Positions 35,730 through 45,205 of a stretch of DNA of 64,000 nucleotides are shown here, piece by piece; the first letter of the stretch is position 1, and the number at the start of each line of letters is the position of its first letter. The notes beneath the pieces are model-generated. The model was not told the DNA's origin and did not search any database. It worked only from the letters and a program-made list of their open reading frames with translations. The stretch covers positions 1,950,001 to 2,014,000 of the forward strand of contig NZ_CP092831.1 of the NCBI RefSeq assembly GCF_022531965.1. The letters are read 5' to 3'. The translations under genes were made by a program, and so were the position numbers. The DNA is from Paenibacillus peoriae. GTDB lineage: Bacteria; Bacillota; Bacilli; Paenibacillales; Paenibacillaceae.

Positions 35730-36812
35730 ATGGAACTGCAAAATATGGCCCCTTGGGTGAGTTCCGCCGAAGCGATTGATCATGCAGATACACCTGAATC
35801 GCTAAGGCGGGCCAGGGTCGACTCTCAAAAATGGTTGCTGGCTTCTCAAGCCTCCGCTCCGTTATCAGACTGGTTACAAACGGCGAATGAAATGCATGAC
35901 CGCATCGCGGCCAGAGCTGTACAAATGTGCGAAAAAGGGATGGTTGAGGATGGCTTCGGCCCTCCTCCCGTCCCTTACGCATTTATAGCCTTCGGAAGCA
36001 TGGGGCGCTCGGAATCAACGCTGTGGAGTGACCAGGATAACGGTATGATTATCAGTGACACGATATCTGCCGACAAAGAATTATATTTTAGAGAGTTTGG
36101 TCGCAAAGTGTCTGCGATGTTAGAGTATTTGGGATATCCCAAATGTGAGGGGAAAGTAATGTGCTCGGAGCCGTTGTGGCGTCAAACATTATCTGAATGG
36201 CAAAAACAGCTAACAAAATGGTCGGACGATTTTGCTTGGGAGCCGATCCGTTATCTGATTATCTCGTCTGATATGAGGCATATCGCTGGAGATGAACGAC
36301 TATCTGCAAACTGGAAACGAAGTTTTTATGAGTTGTTCCGAATACATCCTGATTTACCCTCGGCGGTACTTAGGAACACGGTGAGGCATAAAGCGACACT
36401 TAACATTTTAGGTCAGGTTGTTACCGAGCGCTTCGGTGAGCATGCGGGCGATTTTGATGTGAAATACGGGTTGTACATTCCGCTGGTGAACGCAGTCCGT
36501 TTTTTGGCGTTGCAACATGGTGTAGAGGAAACCTCCACCTTCAAAAGGCTCAGTCGTCTCGCATCACTGGAAGCGGCACCGTTGCCTTTACTCGATGCTT
36601 GCGAGCGTGCCTTTCGGATTGCGCTTCAGCTACGAATGGCTACACCAGTGAAGGAGAATGATGGATTGCTGGTCAGCAATGGCTACCTGGCTGTAAAGCC
36701 GCTGAAACAAGGTAAAGGCTGGCATGAGTTGCGCGAGGCGCTTTCGACGGTACGACGGTTGCATCGTGCGTTGCAAAGGCAGTTGCGATTTATGGAAGGG
36801 AGAAGGTCATGA
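35730..36812 (+). CDS. DUF294 nucleotidyltransferase-like protein (GlnD-like NTase)
   Basis: 360 residues from the ATG at 35730, which follows GGAGGAGATG; the ATG at 35709 lies before it. The NTase motif GSMGRSESTLWSDQDNGMI at about residues 89-107 has the GS-x10-DxD layout of uridylyl/adenylyltransferases, and the DUF294 substrate-binding domain follows (VRHKATLNILGQVVTERFG). CBS domains usually fused to it are absent. By fold it may transfer UMP or AMP to a protein, as GlnD does to PII, but no activity is proven for the family. It overlaps the exonuclease gene by 4 nt and lies 48 nt after amtB, so all three are probably one operon. Confidence 0.85.
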   Translation: MELQNMAPWVSSAEAIDHADTPESLRRARVDSQKWLLASQASAPLSDWLQTANEMHDRIAARAVQMCEKGMVEDGFGPPPVPYAFIAFGSMGRSESTLWSDQDNGMIISDTISADKELYFREFGRKVSAMLEYLGYPKCEGKVMCSEPLWRQTLSEWQKQLTKWSDDFAWEPIRYLIISSDMRHIAGDERLSANWKRSFYELFRIHPDLPSAVLRNTVRHKATLNILGQVVTERFGEHAGDFDVKYGLYIPLVNAVRFLALQHGVEETSTFKRLSRLASLEAAPLPLLDACERAFRIALQLRMATPVKENDGLLVSNGYLAVKPLKQGKGWHELREALSTVRRLHRALQRQLRFMEGRRS

Positions 36813-37546
36813 AGGAACCAGCGCAGGGAAGTGGCTTCTGGAGCGCTCTCCGCAGAGGAGGAGTGCCGTCTGCGATCGCATCTGTAATGGGGGCTCCTAC
36901 GGCTCAACAGATGGCGTTTATTCGCTCCTTAACCCGGGAGCAACGGCGCTCTGAAGTATTGCGGACCCCGCTGGATCGTTTGGAGACGGTAGTTTTTGAT
37001 CTGGAGACAACGGGATTTTCAGCACAGCATGGAGATGAGATTTTATCGTTCGGGGCGATTCGGGTTGTCGGGGACATGATTATGGAAAAAGAGCAGTTTT
37101 ATACGCTTGTTAATCCACGGACTGTGATTCCTGAGTACATTACCGAACTAACTGGGATTACCCGGGAAATGACGGATGAAGCTCCACCACTTATGAATGG
37201 ACTGCACGACTTTATGTCCTTTGTAGGTGGGCGAGTACTTGTAGCACATGCTAGCGCTCATGATAAGGCCTTTTTGAATGCTGCGTTATGGAAAACATCT
37301 AAAGTTCAATTGACTCATCGTGTTCTGGATACGATGATGCTTGCCAAATGGCTTGAGCCACAGCAACATCAAACCTACAGTTTGGATGAATTGTTGACCT
37401 ATCAATCCATTCCGATTGAAGGGCGGCACCATGCGTTAGAGGATGCGAAAATGACGGCTAAGCTGTGGGTTGCTTATGTTCAGGAAATGTTGAAGCGTAA
37501 TGTGACCAATTTGGCAGATGTCTACGCGCATTTAAGTCATGCCTGA
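36809..37546 (+). CDS. DEDDh 3'-5' exonuclease (DNA polymerase III epsilon-like)
   Basis: 245 residues. The ATGA overlap with the upstream stop implies coupled translation. ExoI is FDLETTGFS (about residue 67), ExoII is in AHASAHDKAFLNAAL, and ExoIII is HHALEDAKMTAKL, with the histidine and aspartate of the DEDDh class. An N-terminal extension of about 60 residues precedes the nuclease domain. It degrades DNA or RNA from the 3' end in the cytoplasm. In proteobacteria a DUF294 protein is also often next to an epsilon-like exonuclease, so the pairing may be functional. Confidence 0.9.
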   Translation: MKEPAQGSGFWSALRRGGVPSAIASVMGAPTAQQMAFIRSLTREQRRSEVLRTPLDRLETVVFDLETTGFSAQHGDEILSFGAIRVVGDMIMEKEQFYTLVNPRTVIPEYITELTGITREMTDEAPPLMNGLHDFMSFVGGRVLVAHASAHDKAFLNAALWKTSKVQLTHRVLDTMMLAKWLEPQQHQTYSLDELLTYQSIPIEGRHHALEDAKMTAKLWVAYVQEMLKRNVTNLADVYAHLSHA

Positions 37547-37582
37547 TTCAGTACAAGGCATAGCATTCATATACACATCAAA

Positions 37583-37620
37583 ACAGCAAGTTCGCGATTT
37601 CGTGGGTTTGCTGTTTTTTT
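37583..37620 (+). terminator. Terminator of the amtB operon
   Basis: ACAGCAA (37583-37589) pairs with TTGCTGT (37608-37614); seven T follow, overlapping the stem. Confidence 0.82.
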
Positions 37621-37717
37621 GCGTCCTATTCAGATTTAGAAGGTTAGAGGTGGGGACAGTATGGGCATCCTATGGAGAAGGTAAGGGTCATTTAGACGAA
37701 AGACAGGTGATAAGACT

Positions 37718-38362
37718 GTGAAAAAAATTCTTTTCATCAGAGCGATGGTTATACTGGTTGTGGTTGGGGCTTCATGGGGAGTTATTGCAAACACAACTTA
37801 TGCAGCAACCCTGTCCATGAAAAATGCACCCTTAAAAGAGGGGAATGGTAGAGAAAAACTTGAAGCTAAGAAAGAGGTAGAGGCTGAAACACATGCGGTA
37901 GAGGTATTGAAAAAGCTAAAGCCTGGTCAACGGCTTCCTTCTATGATTTTAAAGGGGTTAAACGGCAAGACCTACGATGTAGGGGCCCCGCGCAATAAGG
38001 CTTTGGTTATTAGCTTTTGGGCTTCATGGTGCGATCCGTGCCGATTAGAAGCGCCTATGCTGAATGAGTTGTATAGTAAGTACAAAGATGATGTAGATGT
38101 GTATGGTATCAATGTAACTCGTTATGATCGACTGGAGGATGTACAGAAGTTTTCCCGCTCTTTGGATCTCCAGTTTCCCATTTTACTTGATGAGCAAGGA
38201 GCATTGTTTGAACGAGTTGGAGGGGTGGCTTTTCCAACTCATGTAATGGTTGATCCTCATGGACAGGTCAGCGAAATCATCATCGGCATGCTCAGTGAGC
38301 AGGAGTTGGAACGCAAAATAGAAACTCTTCAAAAAAAGAAGGTGTCTTTGGGAGCCGAGTAG
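37718..38362 (+). CDS. TlpA/ResA-like thioredoxin-fold protein, exported
   Basis: 214 residues with a GTG start after AGGTGAT. A signal peptide or anchor spans residues 2-30 (ILFIRAMVILVVVGASWGVIA). A charged linker is followed by a thioredoxin domain with the redox motif SFWASWCDPCRLEAP at about residue 105. FPTHVMVDPHG holds the cis-proline region. It probably keeps cysteines reduced outside the membrane, as in cytochrome c maturation or sporulation, but no ccm or resB genes are near. Its 3' end overlaps the terminator of cimA. Confidence 0.88.
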   Translation: MKKILFIRAMVILVVVGASWGVIANTTYAATLSMKNAPLKEGNGREKLEAKKEVEAETHAVEVLKKLKPGQRLPSMILKGLNGKTYDVGAPRNKALVISFWASWCDPCRLEAPMLNELYSKYKDDVDVYGINVTRYDRLEDVQKFSRSLDLQFPILLDEQGALFERVGGVAFPTHVMVDPHGQVSEIIIGMLSEQELERKIETLQKKKVSLGAE

Positions 38363-38379
38363 ACCGCCAAAGGCACCTT
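38331..38379 (-). terminator. Terminator of cimA inside the tlpA-like 3' end
   Basis: A 13-bp stem (38339-38351 with 38367-38379, one G-T pair) is followed on the minus strand by TTCTTTTTTT. The left arm lies in the last codons of the plus-strand gene. Confidence 0.82.
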
Positions 38380-38401
38380 ATAAGCTCATGCGAGCAACTG
38401 A

Positions 38402-40018
38402 TTAATGATTAACTAATCCATGATGAGTAAGCTCTGACTGATCGTTTGTTGGAGTTGGTGCTTCCAACAATGCGTAACGGAAGCTGTCCAAGAGAGCTTC
38501 CCAGCTGGCTTCAATTACATTTTCGGATACGCCTACGTTACTCCAGACGTCCTCGTAATTTTTAGACTCAATGAGCACACGTACCTTGGCGGCGGTGGCA
38601 TCCTTTTCGTCAAGCACACGTACCTTGTAGTCGGCCAAATGCATGTCCCGCAAAGCAGGGAAATATTGAGAAAGAGCCTTGCGGAGTGCGTTATCGAGCG
38701 CGTTGACAGGACCGTTGCCTTCAGCTGCAGTATAGACACTCGTCCCTGCGACATTCAGTTTCAAGAATGCCTCGGATACGACCGGGCGGCCGGCTGTTTT
38801 CTCTACCAGCACTTTGAAGGATTCAAAAGAGAACATTTCCTTCACTTCACCACCTGCTTCACGAATGAGCAGTTCCAGCGAAGCGTCCGCGCCTTCAAAC
38901 TGGTATCCCTGATGCTCCAGTTCCTTGATGCGGCTAATTACGCCACGTGCCTCATCACTGGATGGGTCAAGGGTGATGCCCAGCTCTTGCGCTTTGGATA
39001 CCACGTTGCTTTGCCCGGCCAGTTCGGAGACCAAGACCCGCTGCTTGTTCCCCACAAGTTCAGGAGCGATGTGCTCATAAGTTCGCGAGTCGCGCAGAAT
39101 GGCTGACACATGAATGCCCCCCTTATGGGCAAAAGCTGCATTGCCAACATAAGGCTGGTTCACAGGCATATTGACGTTGGCGACTTCACTCACAAAGCGG
39201 GCTGTATTGTGGAGTTGACTTAACTTCTCGGTATCTAGACAGTCGTAACCCAGCTTGAGCTGCAAATTAGGAATGACGGAGCACAGGTTAGCGTTACCAC
39301 ACCGTTCACCGTACCCGTTAATAGTACCCTGAACCTGCCTTGCGCCTGCTTGTACAGCACTTAGAGAGTTCGCTACTGCCAACTCGCAGTCATTGTGTGT
39401 ATGAATACCCAACTGTGACCTCGTTATCTGGCTTTGCAGCATAGTGACAATGTCCTGAATCTCATGCGGCAGGGTACCGCCGTTTGTATCGCACATCACG
39501 AGCCAATCCGCGCCTGCTTCTTCAGCTTTTTTCATAACGGCCATTGCATACTCCGGATTGTTTTTATATCCGTCAAAAAAATGCTCGGCATCAAAAATAA
39601 CCTCCATGCCCCCTTGCTTTAAAAAGGCGATGGAGTCGTAAATCATAGACAGATTTTCCTCCAGTGTCGTCTGTAAGGCAGTGTGTACATGAAAATCCCA
39701 TGATTTACCCACAAGTGTAGCAGCCTGAGCGCCGGATTCCAGAATTCGTTGCAGATTGACATCCTGTGCTGCGATGCTATCTTTGCGGCGCGTGCTGCCG
39801 AAGGCTACAATCTTTGCCCGAAGGCCCAGTTCTTGTACCCGTTTGAAAAATTCGATATCCTTGCTGTTGCTTCCGGGAATCCCGCCTTCAATATAATGAA
39901 CACCGAGATCATCGAGTTTTTTGGCGATTTTCAATTTGTCATCAGCAGACAAGCTAATTCCTTCTCCTTGAGTGCCGTCTCGCAGCGTTGTGTCAAAGAT
40001 AGAAATAGCGGTGGACAT
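38402..40018 (-). CDS. cimA: Citramalate synthase CimA
   Basis: 538 residues from the ATG at 40018, preceded by AAAGGAGGAG; a further ATG at 40075 lies before that site. The N-terminal HMG-CoA lyase-like barrel starts with IFDTTLRDGTQGEGI, and metal ligands are in GIHTHNDCELAVANS and the QGTINGYGERCGNANL segment. The C-terminal LeuA-type regulatory domain extends from about 400. It condenses pyruvate and acetyl-CoA to (R)-citramalate for isoleucine synthesis without threonine. The GNANL region and length fit CimA rather than 2-isopropylmalate synthase; homocitrate synthase is less likely. It is monocistronic here. Confidence 0.93.
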   Translation of the reverse strand: MSTAISIFDTTLRDGTQGEGISLSADDKLKIAKKLDDLGVHYIEGGIPGSNSKDIEFFKRVQELGLRAKIVAFGSTRRKDSIAAQDVNLQRILESGAQAATLVGKSWDFHVHTALQTTLEENLSMIYDSIAFLKQGGMEVIFDAEHFFDGYKNNPEYAMAVMKKAEEAGADWLVMCDTNGGTLPHEIQDIVTMLQSQITRSQLGIHTHNDCELAVANSLSAVQAGARQVQGTINGYGERCGNANLCSVIPNLQLKLGYDCLDTEKLSQLHNTARFVSEVANVNMPVNQPYVGNAAFAHKGGIHVSAILRDSRTYEHIAPELVGNKQRVLVSELAGQSNVVSKAQELGITLDPSSDEARGVISRIKELEHQGYQFEGADASLELLIREAGGEVKEMFSFESFKVLVEKTAGRPVVSEAFLKLNVAGTSVYTAAEGNGPVNALDNALRKALSQYFPALRDMHLADYKVRVLDEKDATAAKVRVLIESKNYEDVWSNVGVSENVIEASWEALLDSFRYALLEAPTPTNDQSELTHHGLVNH

Positions 40019-40310
40019 GAGGGACTCCTCCTTTGCGGATTGCTCAGATTGGTGATATTCTGCTTTTTTAAGCACATTAATTTAGTTGTTTAACGCTTAA
40101 AAACAGGAAAGCGTTAGTTTGTCGTGTTCGTATGTTAGTCGATTATATCAACTTATGACTTCAATTGTAATATATAATTATCATTTTTAGCCGCAAAACC
40201 TTTATTTTTTATGTAAAATAGAAATGGTACTTAAGGGTATCTCAAGTGTAAAATCAAAACACATATTCCCGCGATGACGGGTGAATTTACAGTTAAAAGA
40301 AGGGTTGAGC

Positions 40311-41591
40311 ATGAAAGATGTCAGTGCTTATTATCCGGTTGGCGGGCGAGTTATTCTGCATGTGGATATGAACGCATTTTATTGTTCCGTTCATGCCGCG
40401 GAGGAGCCGGAGAAATATGAGGGACTACCTACCGCGGTGGCAGGCAGTAGTGAGCTGCGCAAAGGTGTAATTGTAACCTGCTCTTATGAAGCCCGACGAT
40501 TGGGCATTTCAACAGGAATGGTCGTTCAGCAGGCTCGTCGGATCTGTCCACAGCTCATCGTAATACAGCCTGATTTTCACTTGTATCGTCGTTATTCCAA
40601 AGCGTTTATGAGCATTGCATATTCGTATACGCCTATGCTGGAAGCAACTTCAATTGATGAGTGTTATCTGGATATTTCTGGATCCAAACAGTTTGGAACA
40701 CCTATGGAAATTGCTGAGGAAATCCAGCGCAGAGTAGAAGACGAACTAGGCCTGCCCTGTTCCATTGGAGTTGCTCCCAACAAGTTGCTGGCCAAAATGG
40801 CCTCTGATCTGAAAAAACCGCGCGGGATTTCTGTTCTACGTTTGCGTGATGTACCCAACATTTTGTGGAACCTACCTTGTGGTCAATTGTTTGGTGTGGG
40901 CCGCAAAACGGCAGATAAGCTTCTACAAATGAACATTCGCACCATTGGGCAACTGGCTAAGGCTGATGAACATATGCTGGTTGGGGTATTTGGTGTGACG
41001 GGTTCGTGGTTAAAATTGGCTGCTAACGGGATTAATCATTCTCCAGTCAGCACTGAGCGGGAGCCAAACAAGTCTATCGGCCACACGACCACCTTACCTA
41101 TGGATGTGGTCAAACTGGAAGAAGCCCAACGGGTACTTCTTAACATTAGTGATCAGGTAGCCCGGCGGCTTCGACGACACGGTATGCTGGCAGGAGGTAT
41201 ACAATTGACGATTCGGACGCCGGATATGAAGACCTTTACGCGTTCTCAAGTCAGGAGCACTCCTACGGAAAGTGCAGAGGACATATATAAGGAAGCTTGT
41301 GCGTTATATCGTCGCCATTGGGGAGAAGATAAGCCTGTGCGCTTGCTGGGGATTACGCTACAGCAGCTTATTCCAAAGGAGGAAGCGGCCGTTCAAATGG
41401 ATCTATTTGAATACCAGGATCAGCCCAAGAAAGAAAGCTTATTGAAGACGATGGATGCACTTCGCGACAAGTTTGGTGAAAATGCAATTTTGACCGCTGG
41501 GATGCTGGGAGATGATCCTTCGGTACTTCTTCGCAACTCCAAGTTGCGCGGAACTTCGCTGCAAAAAGACAATCTACCAACTCCGGAGTGA
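40311..41591 (+). CDS. dinB: DNA polymerase IV (Y family, DinB)
   Basis: 426 residues from the ATG at 40311 with AGAAGGG upstream; an in-frame GTG at 40281 has no site. Catalytic carboxylates are in HVDMNAFYCSVH and SIDECYLDIS. The helix-hairpin-helix region LFGVGRKTADKL and little-finger domain follow. A beta-clamp-type motif QMDLFEY lies near the C-terminus. It copies past DNA lesions. I found no LexA box (CGAAC-N4-GTTCG) in the upstream 200 nt. Confidence 0.95.
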   Translation: MKDVSAYYPVGGRVILHVDMNAFYCSVHAAEEPEKYEGLPTAVAGSSELRKGVIVTCSYEARRLGISTGMVVQQARRICPQLIVIQPDFHLYRRYSKAFMSIAYSYTPMLEATSIDECYLDISGSKQFGTPMEIAEEIQRRVEDELGLPCSIGVAPNKLLAKMASDLKKPRGISVLRLRDVPNILWNLPCGQLFGVGRKTADKLLQMNIRTIGQLAKADEHMLVGVFGVTGSWLKLAANGINHSPVSTEREPNKSIGHTTTLPMDVVKLEEAQRVLLNISDQVARRLRRHGMLAGGIQLTIRTPDMKTFTRSQVRSTPTESAEDIYKEACALYRRHWGEDKPVRLLGITLQQLIPKEEAAVQMDLFEYQDQPKKESLLKTMDALRDKFGENAILTAGMLGDDPSVLLRNSKLRGTSLQKDNLPTPE

Positions 41592-41725
41592 ACTTTTGGA
41601 TAGATTAGTGCAAGCAGAAGCTTACGTTATAAGCATTTTTTGCATGAAGGATAAAGGAAAATAATTTGTAATAATATTGGGTTTGTATTAATATGTGAAT
41701 AGAATGCAAAAGCTGGTTTGTTTGA

Positions 41726-41992
<267 letters not shown>

Positions 41993-42013
41993 GCGTAGGC
42001 TTCTTTGATAGGC

Positions 42014-42076
42014 ACAGCACCGACAGTTCCCTTCGCCGTATAACGGTGAAAGTAAGCTGTTGGTGCTGTTTTTTTA
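42014..42076 (+). terminator. Terminator of the ferredoxin gene
   Basis: ACAGCACC (42014-42021) pairs with GGTGCTGT (42062-42069), with inner ACAG/CTGT and a CCGT/ACGG hairpin in the loop. Seven T follow. Confidence 0.85.
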
Positions 42077-42118
42077 GGTTATAGAATGGTTCAGCGGAGG
42101 CTGAACCATTCTATAACC
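42077..42118. repeat. Perfect 19-bp inverted repeat with a GGAG loop
   Basis: Bases 42077-42095 and 42100-42118 are exact complements around a 4-base GGAG loop. It starts right at the end of the preceding T run. No T tract follows on either strand, so it is not a standard terminator. Flanking copies or target duplications are not visible. Confidence 0.85.
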
Positions 42119-42260
42119 GCAAGAAAAACTTCTGCCAAGCGCGGTCTGGCTTCTGTGAAAGTACGTCGATAGACGTTTTTCTTATGTGCTGTCCATCAAG
42201 TCTATTTTTACCGATATACATAATAGGAAGTATGCAAGATTACACGATCAGGAGGATCCG

Positions 42261-43685
42261 ATGAACCATTCGCCTCATCTTAAATCGTATGTGAAAAAAC
42301 ACCCTGATAACAAAATGGCCTGGTATTTACTCGGCAAAGAGTATGAGAGCAGCGGTCAGGAGGGCAAAGCAAATTATTGCTTTAATCGCGCAGGAGAAGT
42401 GTTCGAAGCCTTCGAGCATAAACAGATTCCGGCAGACGTATGGATGGAATATCAGGATAAACTGGTTCAGATGTCCAAGGAGAAGGAGCGAAGAACGGCT
42501 CGAACACGTCACCTGTTAACTGCGTTAATGGTACTACTGCTCATATGGGTTCCTTCAGCTAATTCACCGAGACCTTCAAATGAGAATACAATTGATCCAT
42601 CCGGAACTGAGCAGGCAGCAATTGATAATATTGAAGTTACGAAAGTGGCCACTGCTGATCCGAAGGAGATGGCCCAGATCGGTGTGGTTGGTGGTGTGTT
42701 TACGGCTCAAGCTCGAAAAGGGAGTGAAGCTGGAACGGGGCTTACTGATATGTTGGCTAAGACTAGCCGACTGCCATCCAAGACTACGGTGTTGGGCATG
42801 GAGCAAGGGGGCTCGTGGCTGCTCTGGAGAGAGGGCATGAAACCATTACTTAGTGTACAGAACAAAGGAAACGGCGGATTAGCTGTTCAGTCTTACGACG
42901 CAGCTGCGTGTGCTTGTAAGCCGTCAGACAGTGAAAATCTTCGCAAAGCAGGTCTAAAATGGGCTGCTGGACAGGAGGAATTAGCTGTGCTGAATAGCTC
43001 CATGCGTGCTTTTCGCTCACAGCATCAACGTCTTCCCCAGAGTCTTGATGAACTGACTCGAGACTTTCCCGCTAACACGATGTATGGTACGACAGACGGG
43101 ATGAAGAAGGCTTTTACACCTATGCGTAATTTACTTGCTTCACCAGGAAAGGGAACAGGGAAGGCAGTAGATTTAGACGCAGACTTGTCGGCCGAAAGCA
43201 GTCCATTACTGGCATCGTCATTGCACGGAAGGCCTTTTCTGGGGCAACCGCTGCGAATTGTGGTGGACAAATCCAAGCATAGGCTTGCCCTGGTGAGTGG
43301 CAATGTACTTATTCGAAATTATCCTATCGGTTTGGGTGGAGAAAGAACACCAGAAGGGAAATTTGTGATTACCGATAAAGTAGTAAATCCGAACGGCAAA
43401 TCCAACGGTGAGTTTGGCAGCCGTGGAATGCAACTGTCTGCAACGAATTATGCCATTCATGGCACGAACGAGCCGGACAGCATTGGCAAAAATGAGTCTT
43501 TGGGTTGCGTCCGAATGGGTAAAGAGGATGTGGAGGAATTGTTTGCACTCGTACCTTCGGGTACGGAGGTAGTCATTGGTAACGGCGGATTGCCTGATCA
43601 AGTGCTTGTGCCTGGTTCTCGATTTACAAGTGAGCCGCAGCATGACCAGACGAATCCCCGCAAAACCTATCACTGGCTAAATTAA
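42261..43685 (+). CDS. L,D-transpeptidase (YkuD family) with N-terminal TPR-like and membrane segments
   Basis: 474 residues from the ATG at 42261 after CAGGAGGATCC; the open frame starts earlier at 42186 without a site. A TPR-like N-terminus (MAWYLLGKEYESSGQEGKANYCFNRAGE) lies in the cytoplasm, followed by one transmembrane helix at about 83-100 (HLLTALMVLLLIWVP). The extracellular YkuD domain at the C-terminus contains HGTNEPDSIGKNESLGCVRM, with the catalytic cysteine and histidine. It would form 3-3 peptidoglycan cross-links or attach proteins. The central 200 residues are not recognised. Confidence 0.9.
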   Translation: MNHSPHLKSYVKKHPDNKMAWYLLGKEYESSGQEGKANYCFNRAGEVFEAFEHKQIPADVWMEYQDKLVQMSKEKERRTARTRHLLTALMVLLLIWVPSANSPRPSNENTIDPSGTEQAAIDNIEVTKVATADPKEMAQIGVVGGVFTAQARKGSEAGTGLTDMLAKTSRLPSKTTVLGMEQGGSWLLWREGMKPLLSVQNKGNGGLAVQSYDAAACACKPSDSENLRKAGLKWAAGQEELAVLNSSMRAFRSQHQRLPQSLDELTRDFPANTMYGTTDGMKKAFTPMRNLLASPGKGTGKAVDLDADLSAESSPLLASSLHGRPFLGQPLRIVVDKSKHRLALVSGNVLIRNYPIGLGGERTPEGKFVITDKVVNPNGKSNGEFGSRGMQLSATNYAIHGTNEPDSIGKNESLGCVRMGKEDVEELFALVPSGTEVVIGNGGLPDQVLVPGSRFTSEPQHDQTNPRKTYHWLN

Positions 43686-43712
43686 AATTTTGATGCTATT
43701 GCTACTTGGTGT

Positions 43713-43859
43713 TTAACGATTTCCTGCTTGTGCTAAAACAATGACCAGAATAATTACAATGATGAGGAGAACAAAGCTGACGGCGGTCCATACAATCGCT
43801 TTCTTGTTCACCTCATCCTTTTTCTTTTGCAGACTGGGCGGCTTGCGCTTGGTCTTCAT
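43713..43859 (-). CDS. Small single-pass membrane protein (48 residues)
   Basis: An ATG at 43859 has GAGGGA 8 nt upstream. The 48 residues have a Lys-rich N-terminus (MKTKRKPPSLQKKKDEVNKK) and one hydrophobic helix (AIVWTAVSFVLLIIVIILVI) ending AQAGNR. The positive-inside rule puts the N-terminus in the cytoplasm. It is short, so a gene finder may skip it. I know no function. Confidence 0.7.
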   Translation of the reverse strand: MKTKRKPPSLQKKKDEVNKKAIVWTAVSFVLLIIVIILVIVLAQAGNR

Positions 43860-44076
43860 ATCAGCAATCCCTCTTTTCTAACGAGCTAAGGTCTTGTCTT
43901 ACTATGTCCATTGTAAATGGTTTGATTATACATTTTCAATGACATCTCCATGACAACTGAATTGTTCTGATGTTGCACCTCGCAAATTACTTTCTTTTTG
44001 GTATGGAAAAAGCTAAACTATTTTGTAGAGATGTTTTTTAGGATTGTGCAAGGGCATAGAACGGAGTGGATGAATC

Positions 44077-45171
44077 GTGTTGTATCGAAGGATTGCGAAA
44101 CCTGTTTTTTTTAAAATGAGTCCAGAGACGGCCCATCATGTAGTCATTGACGGTTTAAAACATGCGGGCTCACTTCCTGGTGGAGCAGCGACACTGCGAG
44201 GAATGTACGGAGTCAAGGAGACGGAGGATCTTGCCGTTGATCTGTTTGGCATTCATTTTCCCAACCCGATTGGACTGGCTGCAGGACTGGATAAAAATGC
44301 AGAAGCGGTTACTGGTTTTTCTTCCATCGGGTTTGGATTTATGGAAGTAGGAACGGTGACACCTGTGGGACAGCCCGGTAACGATCGGCCACGTTTGTTC
44401 CGACTGCCTCCCGATGAGGCATTAGTCAATCGGATGGGCTTTAACAATCTGGGTGCTGAGAGCATGGCCAAGCGTCTGGCTGCACTCAAACATCGACCTG
44501 TTCCGGTCGCAGTTAATATCGGCAAAAATAAAATCACGCCCAATGAGGATGCTCATAAGGACTATGAAAAGTGTATTTCCGCACTGTATCCGTATGCGGA
44601 CTTCTTTGTAGTGAATATTAGCTCGCCGAATACGCCGGATTTACGAAAGCTCCAGCATGGTGATGAACTGAAGTCGTTATTGGAAGCGGTTCGGGCAGAG
44701 ATGGGAGTCCAGGCGAAAAAGTATGGCAATGCCAAGTCTGTACTGGTTAAAATTGCGCCAGATGTATCGGATGAGGAATTGGAATATATGACAGATGCGA
44801 TTGCTGCCAGTGGAGTAGACGGCATTATTGCGACCAATACAACGATATCCAGAGCTGGTTTAACGCACCGAAATGCGAGTGAAACAGGAGGGCTGAGTGG
44901 TAAGCCGCTGCGTGACCGTTCCACAGAGGTCATCGGACGGGTGTATCGCCAGACGGAAGGTAAGCTTCCTATTATCGGATCAGGCGGTATATTCACGAGC
45001 CGTGATGCCTATGACAAAATTAAAGCAGGCGCAAGTCTGATTGAAATTTATACAGCATTGATCTACGAAGGGCCGGAAGTAAATAGAGCTATACATGCTG
45101 GCCTGCGTGAGCTGCTTCGAAAGGACGGCTTTAGACACATTACCGAGGCAGTTGGTGCAGATCACAGATAA
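44077..45171 (+). CDS. pyrD: Dihydroorotate dehydrogenase, quinone-dependent (class 2)
   Basis: 364 residues from a GTG after GGAGTGGA. It oxidises dihydroorotate to orotate in pyrimidine synthesis, passing electrons to quinone. The class 2 type is shown by the N-terminal extension (LYRRIAKPVFFKMSPETAHHV), the catalytic serine in NISSPNTPDLRKLQ and the FMN motif PIIGSGGIFTSRDAYDKI. Class 1B of Bacillus pyrimidine operons would need PyrK, which is absent here. The gene starts a cluster with relQ and a DUF309 gene. Confidence 0.94.
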   Translation: MLYRRIAKPVFFKMSPETAHHVVIDGLKHAGSLPGGAATLRGMYGVKETEDLAVDLFGIHFPNPIGLAAGLDKNAEAVTGFSSIGFGFMEVGTVTPVGQPGNDRPRLFRLPPDEALVNRMGFNNLGAESMAKRLAALKHRPVPVAVNIGKNKITPNEDAHKDYEKCISALYPYADFFVVNISSPNTPDLRKLQHGDELKSLLEAVRAEMGVQAKKYGNAKSVLVKIAPDVSDEELEYMTDAIAASGVDGIIATNTTISRAGLTHRNASETGGLSGKPLRDRSTEVIGRVYRQTEGKLPIIGSGGIFTSRDAYDKIKAGASLIEIYTALIYEGPEVNRAIHAGLRELLRKDGFRHITEAVGADHR

Positions 45172-45205
45172 AAAAGTGTTGTCGGAAGAGACAGGAGGTA
45201 CGGGG

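Noticed and set aside
40019..40310. Possible LexA box or T-box element between cimA and dinB
   Set aside because: The GTTCG/CGAAC bases near 40124-40134 do not form the CGAAC-N4-GTTCG palindrome, and no T-box or specifier hairpin is visible.
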